This document shows, piece by piece, positions 21,958-29,647 of a stretch of 64,000 nt of DNA. The notes beneath the pieces are model-generated. The model did no database searches. It was not told the origin of the DNA and saw only the letters and a list, made by a program, of their open reading frames with translations. Position 1 is the first letter of the stretch, and each line of letters opens with the position of its first letter. The stretch is from positions 310,001 to 374,000 of the forward strand of contig NZ_JAMDLH010000001.1 in the NCBI RefSeq assembly GCF_023721755.1, in the 5' to 3' direction. The stretch comes from Pleomorphomonas sp. NRK KF1 (lineage in GTDB: Bacteria; Pseudomonadota; Alphaproteobacteria; Rhizobiales; Pleomorphomonadaceae). A program made the translations under genes and the position numbers.

Positions 21958-22093
21958 ACGAGAGCCGATATCTCAGGCCGAGCGGTTCTGGCCGCGCGTT
22001 GCAGAACTAAGCCCCCAACAGTGAGGGCGTGAGCCTTGGCTCCCGGTCGTTCAAAGATAGTGATCTATGCCGCTCTTGCCGGTAATTGCGCCA

Positions 22094-22115
22094 CTTTCTG
22101 GAAAACCGCCCTTTC
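22094..22115 (+). repeat. 22-bp direct repeat, copy 1
   Basis: This 22-base sequence (CTTTCTGG, AAAACCGC, CCTTTC in order) recurs exactly at 25149-25170 in the same orientation. The flanking bases of the two copies differ. The pair brackets the MarR/MBL/DUF4396 block. Confidence 0.8.
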
Positions 22116-22148
22116 ACCTTAAGATCAGATCGCTATGAAGCGGAGAAC

Positions 22149-22604
22149 TCAACGTGGCGCTACCGCGGTTTGATCAGCCACACGCTCAGTAAACCTTTCC
22201 CGCCATTTTTCTATAAACGTGTTTACGCTCTCTAGTTCCGTACTTGCAAACTCGCTGAGCATATCCTCAAGAAGCATCGTTCTACGTTTCCGAACGGCTG
22301 CATGCAGTGCCCTTCCATCCGTCGTGAGATAAAGCCTGGAAACACGTCTGTCTTTTGAATCAGGTACACGTTGAATGAGGCCCTTCTCGCCCATTGCTTT
22401 GATTAGGCGGGCAATCTGGGCTTTGTCACGATTGGTCCGGATGATCAGGTGTTGCTGTGTAATACCAGGCGCTTGCTCGATCATCGCAAGCAGCCTGGCT
22501 TCAAATGGAGCAGTGTGACTGTCTTGAAAGACTGCATCGGCCCGTAGTCTTACATAGAAGTCGAAGACAACATCGCTCAATCCGTCAATAATGTCGGTGT
22601 CCAA
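22149..22604 (-). CDS. MarR-family winged-helix regulator
   Basis: A 151-residue regulator if begun at the TTG at 22604. That codon has AAGGAG six bases upstream, and the protein from there (DTDIIDGLSDVVFDFYVRLRAD) has the usual MarR length. The frame stays open for a further 350 bases upstream, but that part is better explained as a structured leader RNA. The winged helix is visible in GITQQHLIIRTNRDKAQIARLIKAMGEKGLIQRVPDSKDRRVSRLYLT, with the wing DSKDRR. It is divergent from the exported metallo-beta-lactamase-fold gene, which it may control through the dyad at 22942-22956. Confidence 0.88.
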   Translation of the reverse strand: MDTDIIDGLSDVVFDFYVRLRADAVFQDSHTAPFEARLLAMIEQAPGITQQHLIIRTNRDKAQIARLIKAMGEKGLIQRVPDSKDRRVSRLYLTTDGRALHAAVRKRRTMLLEDMLSEFASTELESVNTFIEKWRERFTERVADQTAVAPR

Positions 22605-22935
22605 AGCAGGCTCCTTTCGGGTTGACCTGAGCCAGGCAACTCCCATCTTCCGGCCAGAGTCCAGTGCCTCCATAGCTGATGGTTCAAAGTCTGGCGAGCG
22701 GCGGCGCGGGCTTTCGGATTGCTTATCCGAAAGGAAGTCCAACCTCCAGCGTTCGCCGGGAGCGGGTGAGACTGCCAACGGGACTGATCCCGCGCCGACG
22801 GCACACCTCCCCGGAGGCCATCCCGATTCCTGCTCCGCCGTGCCGACCAACTCCGCCCCTTGGTGAACCAGCGATTGCACATGTCCGCCACCTTGATGGC
22901 GGGCCCTCTTCACGCGAGGGACCGGCCCGCGATCA
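22605..22935 (-). ncRNA. Long structured 5' leader of the marR-type gene (candidate cis-regulatory RNA)
   Basis: Between the divergent promoter region and the regulator's Shine-Dalgarno lie about 330 bases dense in complementary segments. In + coordinates: GCGGGCC/GGCCCGC (22899-22905 with 22924-22930), CCGCCA/TGGCGG (22885-22890 with 22897-22902, mutually exclusive with the former), CGGCAC/GTGCCG (22799-22804 with 22840-22845) enclosing CCTCC/GGAGG, CGGGA/TCCCG (22779-22792), a perfect 9-bp stem CTTTCGGAT/ATCCGAAAG (22711-22733), and GTTG-A-CCTG/CAGGCAAC (22621-22640) abutting the AAGGAG. Competing stems suggest a switch. No Rfam class can be assigned by eye. Confidence 0.55.
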
Positions 22936-22941
22936 GCTAGG

Positions 22942-22956
22942 GTTGACTTTATCAAC
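22942..22956. promoter_or_regulatory. Candidate MarR operator in the divergent promoter
   Basis: GTTGA-CTTTA-TCAAC is a dyad with 5-bp arms. It overlaps a TTGACT hexamer that could be the -35 element for the rightward gene. MarR proteins typically bind AT-rich dyads of this size, so autoregulation and control of the divergent gene are inferred. Confidence 0.5.
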
Positions 22957-23025
22957 TATCTTCTCATAGTCCTCACATAACGGCGGTCACCTGTCCGCCG
23001 CCAGCCTCACTTGAAGGACACCCTC

Positions 23026-24045
23026 ATGAATCGCATTGGCATTGAATCGCTCTCCAAGCTCTCGACGAGATTGGCGCTTGTCGCCTGCCTCGCTGCTGTA
23101 CCAACGATCACATATGCAGGCGATCAGCCGGCCGAACTCGCATCGGATGGCCAGGCCGTTTTCGTCACGCTCGGGACAAATGGTGGGCCTTTGGCGCAGG
23201 CCGACCGGACAGAACCGTCTAATCTGCTGAAAGCCGGAAGTTCATATTCGCTCGTGGACGTAGGCGATGGATTCACAAGTAGACTGGCCGCTGTAAACGT
23301 GTCACTGCGGGACATCGACAACGTGTTTATTAGTCATCTTCATTTCGATCATACCGGAGGCCTTATGGCTGCGCTTGGGCTGCGCTTTCAGCTCAATGCC
23401 GGGAAACCGCTTCAGGTTTACGGCCCTCCGGGGATCGAGGAAACGGTAGCAGGAATTCTGAAAGGCATGAAGCCCGCCATGGAGGCCGCATATGGGGTGC
23501 CTGGCGAGGAAAGCATTCCGACTGACGAGCTCGTTCAGGTGCATGAAATAGAAGACGGTGATGTCGTAAAATTGGATGATTTCACTTTGAAGGTCGCGAA
23601 AAATACTCACTATTCTTTCATTGATGGAAGCCCGGAAGATAGAAAATACCAATCCCTGTCGTTCCGTTTCGAAACTAAGGAGCGCATCATCGTCTACACA
23701 GGAGATACGGGTCCAAGTGCCAATGTCGTCAAACTCGCTAACGGGGCCGACTTGCTGGTGACTGAGCTCATTGATCTCGACGAAGCACTTGGGCGGCTGA
23801 AGAAACCGGGTAGCGCTGCCGCTGCTGCTAAACAAGAGCAGATCAAAGAGCATTTTCTAGCGCATCATCTGACCACTTCCGAGATTGCCAAAATGGCGCG
23901 TGAAGCAAATGTGAAGGAGGTTGTAACAACTCATCTAGTTGGTGGGCTAACGATTTCGGAGAAGAATACTGAGAAGTGGAAAAAGGAAATATCTGAGGGT
24001 TACGATGGTCGGGTCTTTATTGCTAAAGACCTAGACAGATTCTAG
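23026..24045 (+). CDS. Exported metallo-beta-lactamase-fold hydrolase
   Basis: A 339-residue MBL-fold protein. The start at 23026 has AAGGA eight bases upstream. Residues 1-36 form a Sec signal peptide (hydrophobic LALVACLAAVPTITYA, cleavage near TYA-GD). The metal-binding HxHxDH motif is H104-L-H-F-D-H109, followed by TGG; later YTGDTGPS and TTHLVGG supply further ligands. This is the layout of arylsulfatase-like and lactonase-like MBL enzymes, but the substrate is not evident. Codon use is visibly more AT-rich than in the flanking genes, a sign of transfer. It is divergent from the MarR-type gene. Confidence 0.9.
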   Translation: MNRIGIESLSKLSTRLALVACLAAVPTITYAGDQPAELASDGQAVFVTLGTNGGPLAQADRTEPSNLLKAGSSYSLVDVGDGFTSRLAAVNVSLRDIDNVFISHLHFDHTGGLMAALGLRFQLNAGKPLQVYGPPGIEETVAGILKGMKPAMEAAYGVPGEESIPTDELVQVHEIEDGDVVKLDDFTLKVAKNTHYSFIDGSPEDRKYQSLSFRFETKERIIVYTGDTGPSANVVKLANGADLLVTELIDLDEALGRLKKPGSAAAAAKQEQIKEHFLAHHLTTSEIAKMAREANVKEVVTTHLVGGLTISEKNTEKWKKEISEGYDGRVFIAKDLDRF

Positions 24046-24154
24046 GGCATTTCCGGCAAACCCTGGTTCGCCGAAAGCGCTCTAACTATTTGTTTCGCCG
24101 CAATTTCGGACGCAAAACCGGTTTCCACTTTTGCTGAAATTGCTCTAGCACCCA
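24046..24154. repeat. Rhizobial-type nested palindromic intergenic repeat
   Basis: The stretch contains GCAATTTC (24100-24107) paired with GAAATTGC (24136-24143), inner arms GCAAAA/TTTTGC, and a central AAACCGGTTT. GCTCTA boxes lie on either side. Similar 'GAGCA...GCGTCCGAAATTGC' palindromes are dispersed in many Rhizobiales genomes. This copy sits between the MBL gene and the LysR fragment. Confidence 0.6.
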
Positions 24155-24157
24155 GGC

Positions 24158-24364
24158 TCATAATCGGCGGTTGGCTGACTCGGTTGTCAGCCATTCGCCG
24201 AACGCCCGGACGAGCCGCGAGCGGACCCTGGCTTCCGGATAGACGAGCCAGTAGGCCTTGCCGGCCCCCAGCGGCCGTTCCGTAAGCAACACAGATGCAA
24301 GCTCCGCCTCGATCATGAACCCGGGCATCAACGCCACGCCCATGTCGGCGACGGCGGCCTCGGC
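24158..24364 (-). pseudogene. 3' fragment of a LysR-family gene (partial duplicate)
   Basis: The minus strand encodes DMGVALMPGFMIEAELAS then LLTERPLGAGKAYW and VRSRLVRAFGEWL, matching the last ~65 residues of the intact LysR at 30723-31637 almost exactly. The nucleotide match covers 24191-24364 versus 30771-30953 with few substitutions and one 9-base in-frame deletion. The first ~240 codons are missing: homology stops abruptly next to the DUF4396 stop codon. It cannot make a regulator. Confidence 0.85.
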
Positions 24365-25084
24365 TCACATGCGTTCCTTGATCGCCTTGCTCATAAGCCA
24401 CCAGTTTACTGGATAACTGGTGATGAAGCCGAAGAGCATCGCGATTTGCATCATGAACCAGAACTCTGGGGTGGCTACCTCAAGCGGAACGCCGAGAAGG
24501 CCGCGGAAGATCTGAAACTGTGCGAAGGCCATGAAAGCGTACATGCCGATCTGCCAGGCTGAGAGCGACAGCGCGTCTGCCTTGACCGCCTGTATGAGAC
24601 CTTGCCGAACACTCAACTGCCGCATGGGCTTGATCGTGAAGTATTGGAATGCGACGCCGATGGCGAAAGCGAACAGGAAGTCCAGGATCCAGACGGCAAA
24701 CATCTTCTCTTCGAAAAGAGTGTTCCATCCCAACCAGACTGCGACCGCTGGAACCGAGAACGCCAGCCACTCGGCAAGAAGATCGCCAATCGTGCAGCCG
24801 CTTCCGCAATGGGTAGCACCTTTTGCGACCATTACGGGAAAAGGTATCTCTTCCTTCGGCCTGTCGTCGCTCTCCTTGGTGTCGCTTTTTGCCGGTTGCC
24901 GACCATAGAGAAGGTAGCCGACGAGTGTGATGAAGGTGCCGAACAACGCTGTTATGGGCCAGACCAGATTCATGATCCACATTCGTTGCGGACGGCGCCA
25001 TTCATCAACGCCGATCCAAAATGCGATCACGAAACCCGCCGCAAGCGACAACAGCGCAGTTGTGTGAAGCCAAGCGGGAACCAT
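24365..25084 (-). CDS. DUF4396 integral membrane protein
   Basis: A 239-residue inner-membrane protein of the uncharacterised DUF4396 family. Around six hydrophobic segments are visible (for example LHTTALLSLAAGFVIAFWIGVD, WPITALFGTFITLVGYLLYG, FAFAIGVAFQYF, FWFMMQIAMLFGFITSYPVNWWLM). A soluble loop with a conserved THCGSGCTIGD motif contains two cysteines that could bind a metal or heme. GGAG lies five bases before the ATG. Its stop codon abuts the broken LysR copy, so its 3' flank is a rearrangement junction. Function is not known. Confidence 0.85.
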   Translation of the reverse strand: MVPAWLHTTALLSLAAGFVIAFWIGVDEWRRPQRMWIMNLVWPITALFGTFITLVGYLLYGRQPAKSDTKESDDRPKEEIPFPVMVAKGATHCGSGCTIGDLLAEWLAFSVPAVAVWLGWNTLFEEKMFAVWILDFLFAFAIGVAFQYFTIKPMRQLSVRQGLIQAVKADALSLSAWQIGMYAFMAFAQFQIFRGLLGVPLEVATPEFWFMMQIAMLFGFITSYPVNWWLMSKAIKERM

Positions 25085-25148
25085 GGGATCTCCGTTCCAT
25101 CTTTCTTGTTCTCACTCTTGATGATGCGCACGACCTGTCGTCAGGCTG

Positions 25149-25170
25149 CTTTCTGGAAAACCGCCCTTTC
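25149..25170 (+). repeat. 22-bp direct repeat, copy 2
   Basis: Exact copy of the 22-base sequence at 22094-22115, same orientation, lying about 65 bases upstream of the DUF4396 gene. The two copies are 3.05 kb apart. Confidence 0.8.
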
Positions 25171-25263
25171 GCTCGGAGGTTCCATTGAAATGGGACAGAT
25201 CGCCCGTGACGCCGATTAGCTCCAAGGGCGGCCTGTCTCGGAATGTCGGGTGAGCACGGGCGC

Positions 25264-26178
25264 TTAGCTCATGCCCGGCAATCGCCTGATCTCTCCGACA
25301 AGGTAGTCGATCATCAGGCGTACGCGTCCCACCGTGGAGCGTTGCGGCACCATCAGCATGTTGAGCGGGGTGGTGGGGAGAGAATGGTCCGGCAGCAATG
25401 CTTCCAGTTCGCCGTTCGCAAGTAGGTCGTCCACCAGCCAGCGGTGTGCCGACCCGATACCGCGTCCGCTCCTGAAGGCCTCGCGCGCGGCGAGGCCGTG
25501 ATCCACTTTCAGGTCGCCTTTGACCGAGACCGTGTGACGAGCGCCGTCAGGCCCGACGAGTGTCATAGCCTCGCTGCCAGCCACGTTCGACATGCGGATG
25601 ACGTTATGCGCCGCGAGATCCGCCGGTTTGACGGGCCTGCCATGCAGGTCGAGGTAGCCGGGTGCGGCGACCAGAAGTCGCGTGCTTTCCGCCAGATGGT
25701 GCAGTTTCATCGAACTGTCCGCGAGTGGCCCCAGACGGAGGGCAATGTCGACGCCCTCCTTTACGAGATCGATGCGCTCGTCGGTCAGACTGAGATCGAC
25801 GTTGATGCCGGGATGGTTCTTCTGGAAGGCGAAAATGAGCCGCGCGATGTGCATGACGCCAAGCGCCGCCGTACAAGACAGACGAACGGTGCCCGAGAGT
25901 GCGTCGTGCGTGTCGCGAACACCATCGGCGGCCTGTTCGACCAGGCGGAGAATATGGATGCACTGGTCGTAATAGCGACCGCCTTCCTCGGTCAGCGCGA
26001 CACGACGGGTCGTCCTGCTGAGCAGAGATGCGCCGACGGCTTCCTCAAGTTCGCGCAAATGCCGGGTCACCGTCGATTGGCCGGTTCCCAGTTCACGGGC
26101 AACGGCCGACAGGTTTCCGCGTTCGGCGACGCGCACGAAGGTGCGCATCCGCTCCAATGTGATGTCCGATCTATCCAT
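25264..26178 (-). CDS. LysR-family regulator, divergent from a quinone reductase
   Basis: A 304-residue LTTR. The N-terminal HTH is MRTFVRVAERGNLSAVARELGTGQSTVTRHLRELE, followed by the LSRTTRRVALTEEG wing characteristic of the CrgA/aromatic-pathway subgroup. The effector domain spans about 90-300. It is divergent from the flavodoxin-fold NAD(P)H dehydrogenase gene with 93 bases between, and a T-N11-A box overlaps its own start codon (26177-26191). This suggests autorepression and control of the quinone reductase in response to electrophiles or quinones; that is inference. Confidence 0.92.
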   Translation of the reverse strand: MDRSDITLERMRTFVRVAERGNLSAVARELGTGQSTVTRHLRELEEAVGASLLSRTTRRVALTEEGGRYYDQCIHILRLVEQAADGVRDTHDALSGTVRLSCTAALGVMHIARLIFAFQKNHPGINVDLSLTDERIDLVKEGVDIALRLGPLADSSMKLHHLAESTRLLVAAPGYLDLHGRPVKPADLAAHNVIRMSNVAGSEAMTLVGPDGARHTVSVKGDLKVDHGLAAREAFRSGRGIGSAHRWLVDDLLANGELEALLPDHSLPTTPLNMLMVPQRSTVGRVRLMIDYLVGEIRRLPGMS

Positions 26179-26191
26179 ATTTCGGCAATAT
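26177..26191. promoter_or_regulatory. LysR-type T-N11-A box
   Basis: ATATT-TCGGC-AATAT, a perfect 5-bp-arm dyad containing the T-N11-A signature, overlaps the start codon of the LysR gene. A second palindrome, GAATATTC at 26216-26223, could be the activation half-site for the divergent gene. Confidence 0.5.
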
Positions 26192-26271
26192 CATATCCAT
26201 TCCATTGATGTATCGGAATATTCGGGGCGGGCCTACCTTGCCGGTCGAAATCATCGACCGGAGGTCCTCCC

Positions 26272-27138
26272 GTGAACGTTCTTATTGTCTTTGCCCATCC
26301 TGAACCGCAGTCGCTCGCCGCATCCTTGCGCGATGTGGCGATCGGCCAACTCCAGGCCGAAGGCCACAAGGTGCAGGTGTCGGACCTCTACGCGATGCAC
26401 TGGAAGTCTGCGGTCGATCGAGCCGATTTTCCTCTGCTTGCCCCCGAGCAGCGCCTGAAAGTCGCCGCCGCGTCCGGCCAATGCTTCGCAGCCGGCGCGT
26501 TGACCGACGACGTGAAAGCCGAGCAGGACAAGCTCGACTGGGCCGACGCCGTCATTCTCCAGTTTCCGCTCTGGTGGTACTCGATGCCGGCTATCCTCAA
26601 GGGATGGATCGATCGCGTCTACGCCTATGGTTTTGCCTATGGCGTCGGCGAACACAGCGATCGCCATTGGGGCGATCGCTTTGGCGAGGGCCGGTTCGTC
26701 GGCAAGAGAGCGATGCTCATCGTGACGACGGGAGGCTGGGAAGAGCATTATTCGCCACGAGGGATCAACGGGCCAATCGATGACCTGCTGTTTCCGATCA
26801 ACCATGGCATTCTCTACTATCCCGGCTTCGACGTGCTGCCGCCGTTCGTTGCCTACCGCGTGGATCGGCTCGACGCGCGAGGATTTGCGGCCATAAGCAC
26901 CGACCTCAGGGAGAGGATGCGGACACTCGGCACCGCAGAGCCGATTGCCTACCGCCGGCAGAACGGCGGAGACTATGACATTCCGAGCCTCATTTTACGT
27001 CGCGATCTGGCCTCTCCCGAGGCGTTGGGGTTCGGGCTGCATCTGCGCCAAAGCGGGCCGGCGGATGGAGCAATCGAAGGCATGGCGGCCGACAGATCAC
27101 CGCGTTCCCTGCTGGTGGAGCCAAGCCAAGGCGGTTAG
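26272..27138 (+). CDS. Flavodoxin-fold NAD(P)H:quinone oxidoreductase
   Basis: A 288-residue FMN/FAD-binding reductase of the NQO/MdaB-like family that reduces quinones by two electrons. The GTG start at 26272 has GGAGG seven bases upstream. The N-terminal VLIVFAHPEPQSLAASLRD is the phosphate-binding loop. FPLWWYSMPAILKGWIDRVYAYGFAYG is the family hallmark, and TTGGWEEHYSPRG lies by the flavin ring. The C-terminal ~50 residues extend beyond the usual domain and are not assigned. It is divergent from its probable LysR regulator. Confidence 0.9.
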   Translation: MNVLIVFAHPEPQSLAASLRDVAIGQLQAEGHKVQVSDLYAMHWKSAVDRADFPLLAPEQRLKVAAASGQCFAAGALTDDVKAEQDKLDWADAVILQFPLWWYSMPAILKGWIDRVYAYGFAYGVGEHSDRHWGDRFGEGRFVGKRAMLIVTTGGWEEHYSPRGINGPIDDLLFPINHGILYYPGFDVLPPFVAYRVDRLDARGFAAISTDLRERMRTLGTAEPIAYRRQNGGDYDIPSLILRRDLASPEALGFGLHLRQSGPADGAIEGMAADRSPRSLLVEPSQGG

Positions 27139-27177
27139 CTCGGCTTGGCACTTGTTCGCATTCCGCCGTTGCTTGTC

Positions 27178-27960
27178 TCAGGCGGTGGGGACCGTACCGC
27201 CGTCGATGGTGAACTCGGTCCCCGTGATGGCGCCGGCACGCGGCGATACGAGAAAGGCGATGAGGTCGGCAACTTCTCGTGGCCCGGTCGGTCGTCCGAT
27301 CGGAATGCCGCCGAGCGCATTCATGATGAGCTGCTTGCCGCCCTCGCGATCGGTGCCGGCATCGGCTGCCAGACGGTCGGCCAGCGCCACGGCGGCTTCC
27401 GTTTCGACCCATCCCGGTGAGACGCGAACGACCCGAATGCCCTTGGATGCCACCTCCTTGGACAGGCTTTTGCTGTAGGTCGAGAGGGCAGCCTTTGCTG
27501 CCGCATAAGCCGTCGTGGAGTCCGGAAGCGGAAGTTCGTGCTGGATCGACGTGACGTGGATGATGACGCCGGATGCTTGTTCGATCATCGACGGCAGGAG
27601 CGCACGGTCGAGGCGCACGGCCGGCATGAGGTTGAGGGCGAGCTCTCTTGCCCAAACGTCGTCGGTCAGCTTGGCGAAGCCACCGGGAGGCGCCGAAGAG
27701 CCGCCCAACACGTTGACGATGATATCGACGCCGCCGAGGTGATCGAGAACACCTTCGGCAACGGCGGTACAGCCTTCGGCGGTGGACATATCGGCTGCGA
27801 CGTAGTGAACGCCGTCAGAGGAGGCATCCGGTATGGATCGCGCCGTGCTGATGACCTTGACGCCGGCCGCCACGAGAGTGGAGACAACGGCCGCGCCGAC
27901 GCCTTTCGTCCCGGCCGTCACGAGTGCACGACGGCCGGCAAGTTGAAGATCGAAGCTCAC
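27178..27960 (-). CDS. SDR-family oxidoreductase
   Basis: A 260-residue classical short-chain dehydrogenase/reductase. The cofactor loop reads [11 protein letters not shown] (TGxxxGxG with Ala at position 2). The NAG-type segment is VNVLGGSS, the catalytic Ser is in IIHVTSIQ, and the YAAAKAAL block carries Tyr and Lys of YxxxK. The C-terminus [17 protein letters not shown] is typical. It overlaps the upstream NTF2-like gene by four bases (ATGA), so the two are co-translated. The divergent HxlR-type gene is the likely regulator. The substrate is unknown. Confidence 0.92.
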   Translation of the reverse strand: MSFDLQLAGRRALVTAGTKGVGAAVVSTLVAAGVKVISTARSIPDASSDGVHYVAADMSTAEGCTAVAEGVLDHLGGVDIIVNVLGGSSAPPGGFAKLTDDVWARELALNLMPAVRLDRALLPSMIEQASGVIIHVTSIQHELPLPDSTTAYAAAKAALSTYSKSLSKEVASKGIRVVRVSPGWVETEAAVALADRLAADAGTDREGGKQLIMNALGGIPIGRPTGPREVADLIAFLVSPRAGAITGTEFTIDGGTVPTA

Positions 27961-28280
27961 GGCTTGATCTCCAGTTCGGCGATCTTGTCGCCATCAAGGC
28001 GGAAAAAGAAGCGAAGATCCACCGGGCTGCCCGGGAAGTTGCCGGTCAGGCGGCTGGTGACGACGATTCTATCGCCATCCTGAGTGACGGTTTGGGGTTC
28101 GCTGACGTAGTTATATTTCGTTGAGGCCTCACGTCGCCAGGATCGAATTGCCTCGCGCCCTTCATGGGTTTGCCCTTCGTCCTTGACGACCGCCGTATTG
28201 GTGAAGCAGTTCGCTATGCCATCGCCATCCGTCCTGTCGGCCTCCAAGTAGTCTGAGATCGGTGCTGGAAGGTTGATCAT
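27957..28280 (-). CDS. NTF2/SnoaL-like protein
   Basis: A 107-residue protein with the cone-shaped NTF2-like fold: the N-terminal helix [25 protein letters not shown] followed by [19 protein letters not shown] and beta strands ending in [16 protein letters not shown]. Such proteins are often small isomerases or accessory subunits of SDR enzymes. It overlaps the SDR gene start by four bases, which supports a joint function. It is the first gene of the two-gene operon facing the HxlR regulator. Confidence 0.88.
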   Translation of the reverse strand: MINLPAPISDYLEADRTDGDGIANCFTNTAVVKDEGQTHEGREAIRSWRREASTKYNYVSEPQTVTQDGDRIVVTSRLTGNFPGSPVDLRFFFRLDGDKIAELEIKP

Positions 28281-28324
28281 GATGTTTGTCCTCGAGTTGG
28301 CGCTTCCAGCTGGCCAGCGGATTG

Positions 28325-28354
28325 CGTAAGGCGGAAAATGGCTTTAGCCTTACG
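28325..28354. promoter_or_regulatory. Probable HxlR operator
   Basis: CGTAAGGC and GCCTTACG form a perfect inverted repeat of 8-bp arms separated by 14 bases (about 22 bp centre to centre), ending two bases before the HxlR start codon and lying between it and the divergent NTF2-SDR operon. Arm length and spacing suit a winged-helix dimer binding adjacent major grooves. Confidence 0.6.
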
Positions 28355-28356
28355 AA

Positions 28357-28752
28357 ATGACAAGAACGCACGAAAAAGTTAGGTACTCACCGGAAAGTAA
28401 GCCCCAGGCTTATACGCGGGAGACGGCCGCCGAGGGCGTCGAACAGGCACTGAAACTGCTGGAGGGCAGGTGGAAGCTGGTGATCCTGTTTCACCTGTTC
28501 GGTGGCCGGGTCATGCGCTTCTCCGATCTTGAACGCGCCATTCCTGGAATCTCCCAGAAGATGCTGATCCAGCAGCTCCGCCAGATGGAGGGCGACGGCA
28601 TCGTCCGCCGCATCGTCCACCATCAGGTTCCTCCCAAGGTCGAGTATGCACTGACGGACTGGGGACAGGCTTTATGCCCAGCTCTCGATGCGTTGCTCAC
28701 ATGGGCCGCCAGTCGTCCGGAAACAGACGCTTCCGACGATCCACAGGCTTGA
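28357..28752 (+). CDS. HxlR-family winged-helix regulator
   Basis: A 131-residue regulator of the HxlR/YodB type, which often senses aldehydes, quinones or other reactive electrophiles. The core ALKLLEGRWKLVILFHLFGGRVMRFSDLERAIPGISQKMLIQQLRQMEGDGIVRRIVHHQVPPKVEYALT covers the complete winged helix. No Cys is found at the N-terminus where YodB has its sensor, so thiol sensing of that kind is unlikely. There is almost no Shine-Dalgarno sequence; the operator ends two bases before the ATG, so the mRNA may be leaderless or nearly so. It is divergent from the NTF2-SDR operon. Confidence 0.9.
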   Translation: MTRTHEKVRYSPESKPQAYTRETAAEGVEQALKLLEGRWKLVILFHLFGGRVMRFSDLERAIPGISQKMLIQQLRQMEGDGIVRRIVHHQVPPKVEYALTDWGQALCPALDALLTWAASRPETDASDDPQA

Positions 28753-28821
28753 TTTCGCGTCCGAGCGGCTGACGTGGGGGCGAACGATGCCTCGCGCCGG
28801 ATGGCCAAGCGGACTGCACGC

Positions 28822-29529
28822 TCAGTTCTGCGCGTTCAGAACCTTGCGAAGAGACATCTCGATCCGGCCGCCGCAGTAAGCTTCGCCATAGTCTTCCCGG
28901 GCTTTGGCGGCCAGCTTGGCCAACGGCGGCAGTGCGGCCACCCGCCGCGTCAAGGCGGCGGTCTTGGGAGCGTTCTCGCCGAGGATCGCCCCGATGACTG
29001 GGAATCGATCGGCCATTGTCGACCACAGGGTCGAAGTGACGACATCGGCGATCCCCGGCTGATCACCGCCGAGCAGATAGCCGGAATCGGACTTCAGGCC
29101 ATGGCGCTCGCCGGTTTCTTCCCAAAGCGTCATCCATTTCTTGAGGCGGGGGACGAAGTCCTGCCATCGCTTTTCCGTCCACATCTCGCGACCGCCGTCC
29201 AACGTGATTTCATCGATCACGTCGTTGGCGTCGTTCACGGTCTTCATGGTCATGGCGCGAAGAGCGGGCGTCTTTGGCAGCAAGTCCAGGGTCTCACCGA
29301 GATAAAGGATGATGGCCGGCATTTCGGCGATGGCGAAGCCAGCCTTCTTGTCGACGAGCAAGGGTGGCCCCATGAACGGAACCGGCATTCTCGTCACAGG
29401 GGCACCCATCAGGTCCGAGATCGCCACATCGCCGGCTTCGCTCCAGCTTTTTCCGGCGTGAGCGAGAACGGCTCGCACGAACTGGCCTCTGAAGGGAACG
29501 GACCAATAGTAGAGTTCGTAATCGGACAT
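28822..29529 (-). CDS. Glutathione S-transferase-like protein
   Basis: A 235-residue protein with an N-terminal thioredoxin-like domain (YELYYWSVPFRGQFVRAVLAHAG; the substrate-side loop PFMGPPLLVD and the glutathione-binding EMPAIILYLGE) and an all-helical C-terminal domain. No active-site cysteine is seen at the N-terminus, so a Ser/Tyr-type activity is likely. It lies downstream of the acidic-rich membrane protein gene on the same strand and convergent to the HxlR regulator, in a region rich in electrophile-response genes. The substrate is unknown. Confidence 0.88.
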   Translation of the reverse strand: MSDYELYYWSVPFRGQFVRAVLAHAGKSWSEAGDVAISDLMGAPVTRMPVPFMGPPLLVDKKAGFAIAEMPAIILYLGETLDLLPKTPALRAMTMKTVNDANDVIDEITLDGGREMWTEKRWQDFVPRLKKWMTLWEETGERHGLKSDSGYLLGGDQPGIADVVTSTLWSTMADRFPVIGAILGENAPKTAALTRRVAALPPLAKLAAKAREDYGEAYCGGRIEMSLRKVLNAQN

Positions 29530-29647
29530 CGCAGGTTCTCCCCTCGAAAGATGGCCATCGGCCGGCTTGGGTCAGAACGCGGCTCGACGGCGACCGAGCG
29601 ATCGCCGTCGAGATTACCTCTTCCGGGCCGCAAAGGCTCGCTTTGGT

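Noticed and set aside
22577-22891. A 104-codon minus-strand frame (MADMCNRWF...) across the marR leader
   Set aside because: No initiation signal. Its sequence tracks the hairpins and it overlaps the real start of the regulator in another frame; more likely a by-product of the structured RNA.
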